Shown here: in pieces, positions 61,468 to 64,000 of the stretch
Layout: the number at the start of each line of letters is the position of its first letter
How positions within the stretch are numbered: position 1 is the first letter of the stretch
DNA from: Callipepla californica brunnescens
Lineage: Eukaryota; Chordata; Aves; Galliformes; Odontophoridae
Length of the DNA: 64,000 nt
Assembly: GCA_023055505.1 (NCBI GenBank)
Contig: JALIRH010000004.1
Location: 17,355,368 to 17,419,367, forward strand
Direction of reading: 5' to 3'
Position numbers and translations under genes: made by a program
The notes under the pieces: generated by a model
Seen by the model: only the letters and a program-made list of their open reading frames with translations
Told to the model about the DNA's origin: nothing
Databases searched by the model: none

Positions 61468-63034
61468 CTGAGAGGGAAAAAAAACAACATTGTGCATTAG
61501 AAATTTTTTTTTATCAAATATATTACCTTGGGCCATGCTACTTAGACGTCAGAAATTCAGAATGTTTTGTCTGTTGTAAGACATTTATAAGGTATAGATG
61601 ATACAAATCTATGTATTGCAGACAACCTCTAGGTGGCCCACAGAATTTTGCTCTAATTAAGAAATGTAATCAAGTAATTCCTGGTCTCATCTGTCACAGC
61701 TATAAAACATAAACCTACAGTCAGCTCCCATAACCTCATACAGCCTAGGAGAAAACGAGTAATCTTTTCTCCGAAGCCTGGAAAATGAGTCACATAAAGG
61801 GAAAGGGCTGCAGCCTAGCCAGAAAAGGCTTTTTTTCTCCCCATCCTGTTTTGTGGAACAATTTCACGGCCAGCAGATGGCAGCACCTTCTGGCTCAGGG
61901 AGGGCTTCTGACTCTTTCGGAAACATGCTGCTCTGCAAACTGTCAAAGTGGAAGAATGCGAAGATCATCTTGATTTCCTTTACAGATGTAGGAAACTGTA
62001 GAGGACTGTTAGTGAATGGGTTTAGGAAACCCATACTCGCAAATCTGTTTAGCCTTGAGAAACGAGCCTGCCCTTCTCTGGGTGCTTAATGTTCCAGGTT
62101 CTTTTTACTTACCCATTCCAGAGGCCAGTGTGTCTCCCATAGGGTTAAATTTATTCAGCTGAAAATAGAAATAAAAAATGTCTGTAAGAGCATCACTGGT
62201 TATATAACAGAGGCATAAAAGCACTACTGTTTATATAATGGCAACAATCTGGAAAGCAGAATGTTCCCTAGAGAGCATCACAGGAAACCCACAGATGACC
62301 ATAGAACAGCCCTGCTTGAGTCAGCAGCTTTAGCCAGCAGTCATAACCCCATGAGAGCATGAGTCTGTCACAAGTGGACATTCCTGTTGTTCTAATCCCT
62401 AAAACTCTCTCTAGGCTGCATTTCAATACTGAGAAGTACTTTTAGCTGCAGTGCCCAACTCACCGAGATTATACCAGATGCGTTCGGATCGTAGAGCTGA
62501 CACACCATCTCCCCAGTGTTTCCATCAAATATATCAACAGTTCGCAGCTCGTTCACTGTGTACCCTGGGAACTTCGGGTCTGGATAGCGACCCACTACAA
62601 TGAGATCGTAGCGAGGATGCCACGTTGCCTAGTGATAGAACAGAGCGATGGAGAGTTAGAGAGAAGGGCAGAGGTGATGCTGATGCACAGCAGACTGCCA
62701 GCAGTGTGAGCAGCAGCCTGGGCATCCCACCCGCAGCAATAGAAGCATCCTAGAAGAGTGCTCTGCAAGAGTTGTAGAAGTATGAACATCTACCCACCAG
62801 TGTTACATCCTGACCAGAAATCAGATCATTTGTTTTAAAGCCTGCTGCTGGCACCAGGAGCGATACAGACTATACTGGCTTAACCTGCCTTAATAGGTGT
62901 GAGGTGCTGGAACTGTCGATGTGGGTGTGGGATCAGATGCTGTGGCCTGGTCCAGTCTGAACATGAGTAAACCCTGATTTCATTGCGCTGGTCCGTGCTC
63001 AGCAGCTTGGCACCATCTGTTGGGCTGAAGTAAG
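61241..63034 (-). CDS. DDB2: DDB2 (damaged-DNA binding protein 2), last 4 exons
   Basis: DDB2 (XPE) is the WD40 subunit of UV-DDB that recognises UV lesions in chromatin and recruits the DDB1-CUL4 ubiquitin ligase for nucleotide-excision repair. Exons 62889-63034, 62464-62628, 62113-62158 and 61241-61467 encode the last blades of the propeller. Matching motifs: [80 protein letters not shown]. After ILIWSREE the protein runs on for about 65 basic residues, where human DDB2 ends within about ten. One intron (62629-62888) appears to have a GC donor. The 5' part lies beyond 64000. ACP2 is tail-to-tail, as in mammals. Confidence 0.94.
62113..62158 (-). CDS. DDB2: DDB2 short exon
   Basis: This 46-base exon encodes [15 protein letters not shown] plus one base. 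Acceptor TTTTCAG, donor GTAAGT. It matches the human [15 protein letters not shown] segment. Confidence 0.93.
62464..62628 (-). CDS. DDB2: DDB2 exon (WD40 blade)
   Basis: Fifty-five codons in phase 0: [20 protein letters not shown], then [20 protein letters not shown] and [12 protein letters not shown]. Acceptor ATCACTAG, donor GTGAGT. Confidence 0.94.
62889..63034 (-). CDS. DDB2: DDB2 exon (WD40 blade), ends at a GC donor
   Basis: This 146-base exon encodes [20 protein letters not shown] and the [20 protein letters not shown] region. Acceptor CTCTCTAG. It must end at AAG|GCAGGT to keep frame with the next exon (Ala-Thr-Trp-His-Pro matches human Ala-Ala-Trp-His-Pro). Ending instead at the GT four bases further on would shift the frame. 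Confidence 0.88.
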
Positions 63035-64000
63035 CTAGAGAGGGGGACAACAAGCAAAAGATCACAATTCAGTAATTGATGTGAAACACAGAAGTCATAT
63101 TTCCCTGGAAAACCATCAGCTCTTTTTACTGAGGATATGAATGCGGCCGTGCAGCCCAAGAGACAAGGCTTCACCTGTCTCAAGCAAACTCAAAGCTCTC
63201 ACAAACAATAAGCTGAAACCTACTGCAATGGGTTACATAGGAAGAATTACTATTCCCATGTTAGAGTCAAGTCAACAGACACTGCAAAGAAAGGAATGCG
63301 TTCATTCAGATAGAAAGTCACAAGTGTAGGAAAGTACACGAGCCATGAAGATGACAAAAGAGACACAACACAGATCAATACAAACTGACAGAAGCAAAAA
63401 CAAGGTACAGAGCCTTAACTCCTATATCCTGCTTTTATCAAAGCGACCATCCCAATATATTCAGATCTGCTTTTCTCAGATTCAATCCCTAACCAGTCCT
63501 ACCATACACAGCCTCTGAACAAAAAAGCTACACAAGAACTGACTGCAGCGTGTGGCTGGGTAGGGGGAAACCTCTGAGGCAGCCCTCTTCAGGTCTGTTT
63601 CAGCTGCCATGAAATCAGATGCTCTGTTAAACTTGAAAGGCAATACCTCAGGAAGTACTGTGTTCTAAGCAGCCTGTCATAAACAGAACAAAACTTTTAA
63701 GTATGCTTCTACCACGAATACCACTAACAGCAATTAAGAAGAATTTACTCAGAAGGTTAAAAAAAGCAAAAACAAAAACCACTAGCCTTGTTTATAGTTA
63801 CATCCATCTTCTCCCAAAGCACTCTTAAGTAAAGTTAGTGTTCCATGTTCACATTTAAAAATTACATGAAACCTGAACAATTTGCATCCGATTCTATTGA
63901 GTTTGCTCCAAAATGAGAATACCAACTCGTGCTTTTGCAAAATAAAGGCAAGACAGAACCCAAAATAATTCAGATACAGACTCAGATGAAAAAAGAAAGC
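63035..64000 (-). other. DDB2 intron, no exon recognised to the window edge
   Basis: About 1 kb upstream of the first DDB2 exon seen. I looked for the preceding WD40 blade (a PVNAACF-like end) on the minus strand and did not find it, so it probably lies beyond 64000. Confidence 0.6.

Noticed and set aside
62883..62888. Canonical GT donor four bases inside the DDB2 intron
   Set aside because: Using it breaks the reading frame with the only acceptor found and leads to an early stop, while the GC donor keeps the conserved sequence.
1..64000. tRNA, rRNA, CRISPR arrays, operons, phage or retroviral genes
   Set aside because: None seen. The window has spliced vertebrate genes; the only mobile elements recognised are CR1 LINE fragments.

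Overview
This is a vertebrate nuclear genome window, almost certainly from a bird and probably a galliform such as chicken. All recognisable genes are split into short exons with GT/AG borders, there are three CpG islands, and the only interspersed repeat family I can name is CR1, the characteristic avian LINE. Exon translations match four well-known genes: MADD, NR1H3 (LXR-alpha), ACP2 and DDB2. Their order and orientation are the same as on human chromosome 11p11.2, so this is an ordinary conserved block and not an accessory region. 

Layout. (1) Positions 386-13428, minus strand: the first nine coding exons of MADD (626 codons, from the start codon through the DENN module); the rest lies off the left edge. 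(2) 13429 to about 23.5 kb: first intron of MADD, including a CR1 element with a second CR1 inserted in the opposite direction. (3) About 23.56-24.97 kb: CpG island, the probable MADD promoter. (4) 24.98-35.2 kb, minus strand: NR1H3, with a 3' UTR of up to 1.9 kb, seven exons for the DNA-binding and ligand-binding domains, and a probable short N-terminal exon at 35165-35222. (5) 35.2 to about 49.1 kb: long, apparently gene-free stretch, probably the 5' UTR intron of NR1H3. (6) About 49.17-51.9 kb: two CpG islands, serving NR1H3 leftward and ACP2 rightward. (7) 51245-58376, plus strand: complete ACP2, 11 exons, 421 residues. (8) 58377-61240: the two facing 3' UTRs of ACP2 and DDB2. (9) 61241-63034, minus strand: the last four exons of DDB2; the remainder lies off the right edge. 

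The genes do not form a pathway. MADD is a Rab3/Rab27 exchange factor and death-domain adaptor, NR1H3 an oxysterol-activated nuclear receptor, ACP2 a lysosomal acid phosphatase and DDB2 the UV-damage recognition subunit of a CUL4 ubiquitin ligase. Their link is physical: a shared promoter region (NR1H3/ACP2), a facing 3' end pair (ACP2/DDB2), and a very tight end-to-promoter junction (NR1H3/MADD). I did not find a novel system. The points most worth checking are a probable GC-AG intron in DDB2, a long basic C-terminal extension of DDB2 ending in a 27-bp tandem repeat that includes the stop codon, a very short N-terminus in NR1H3, and two perfect inverted repeats in noncoding DNA.
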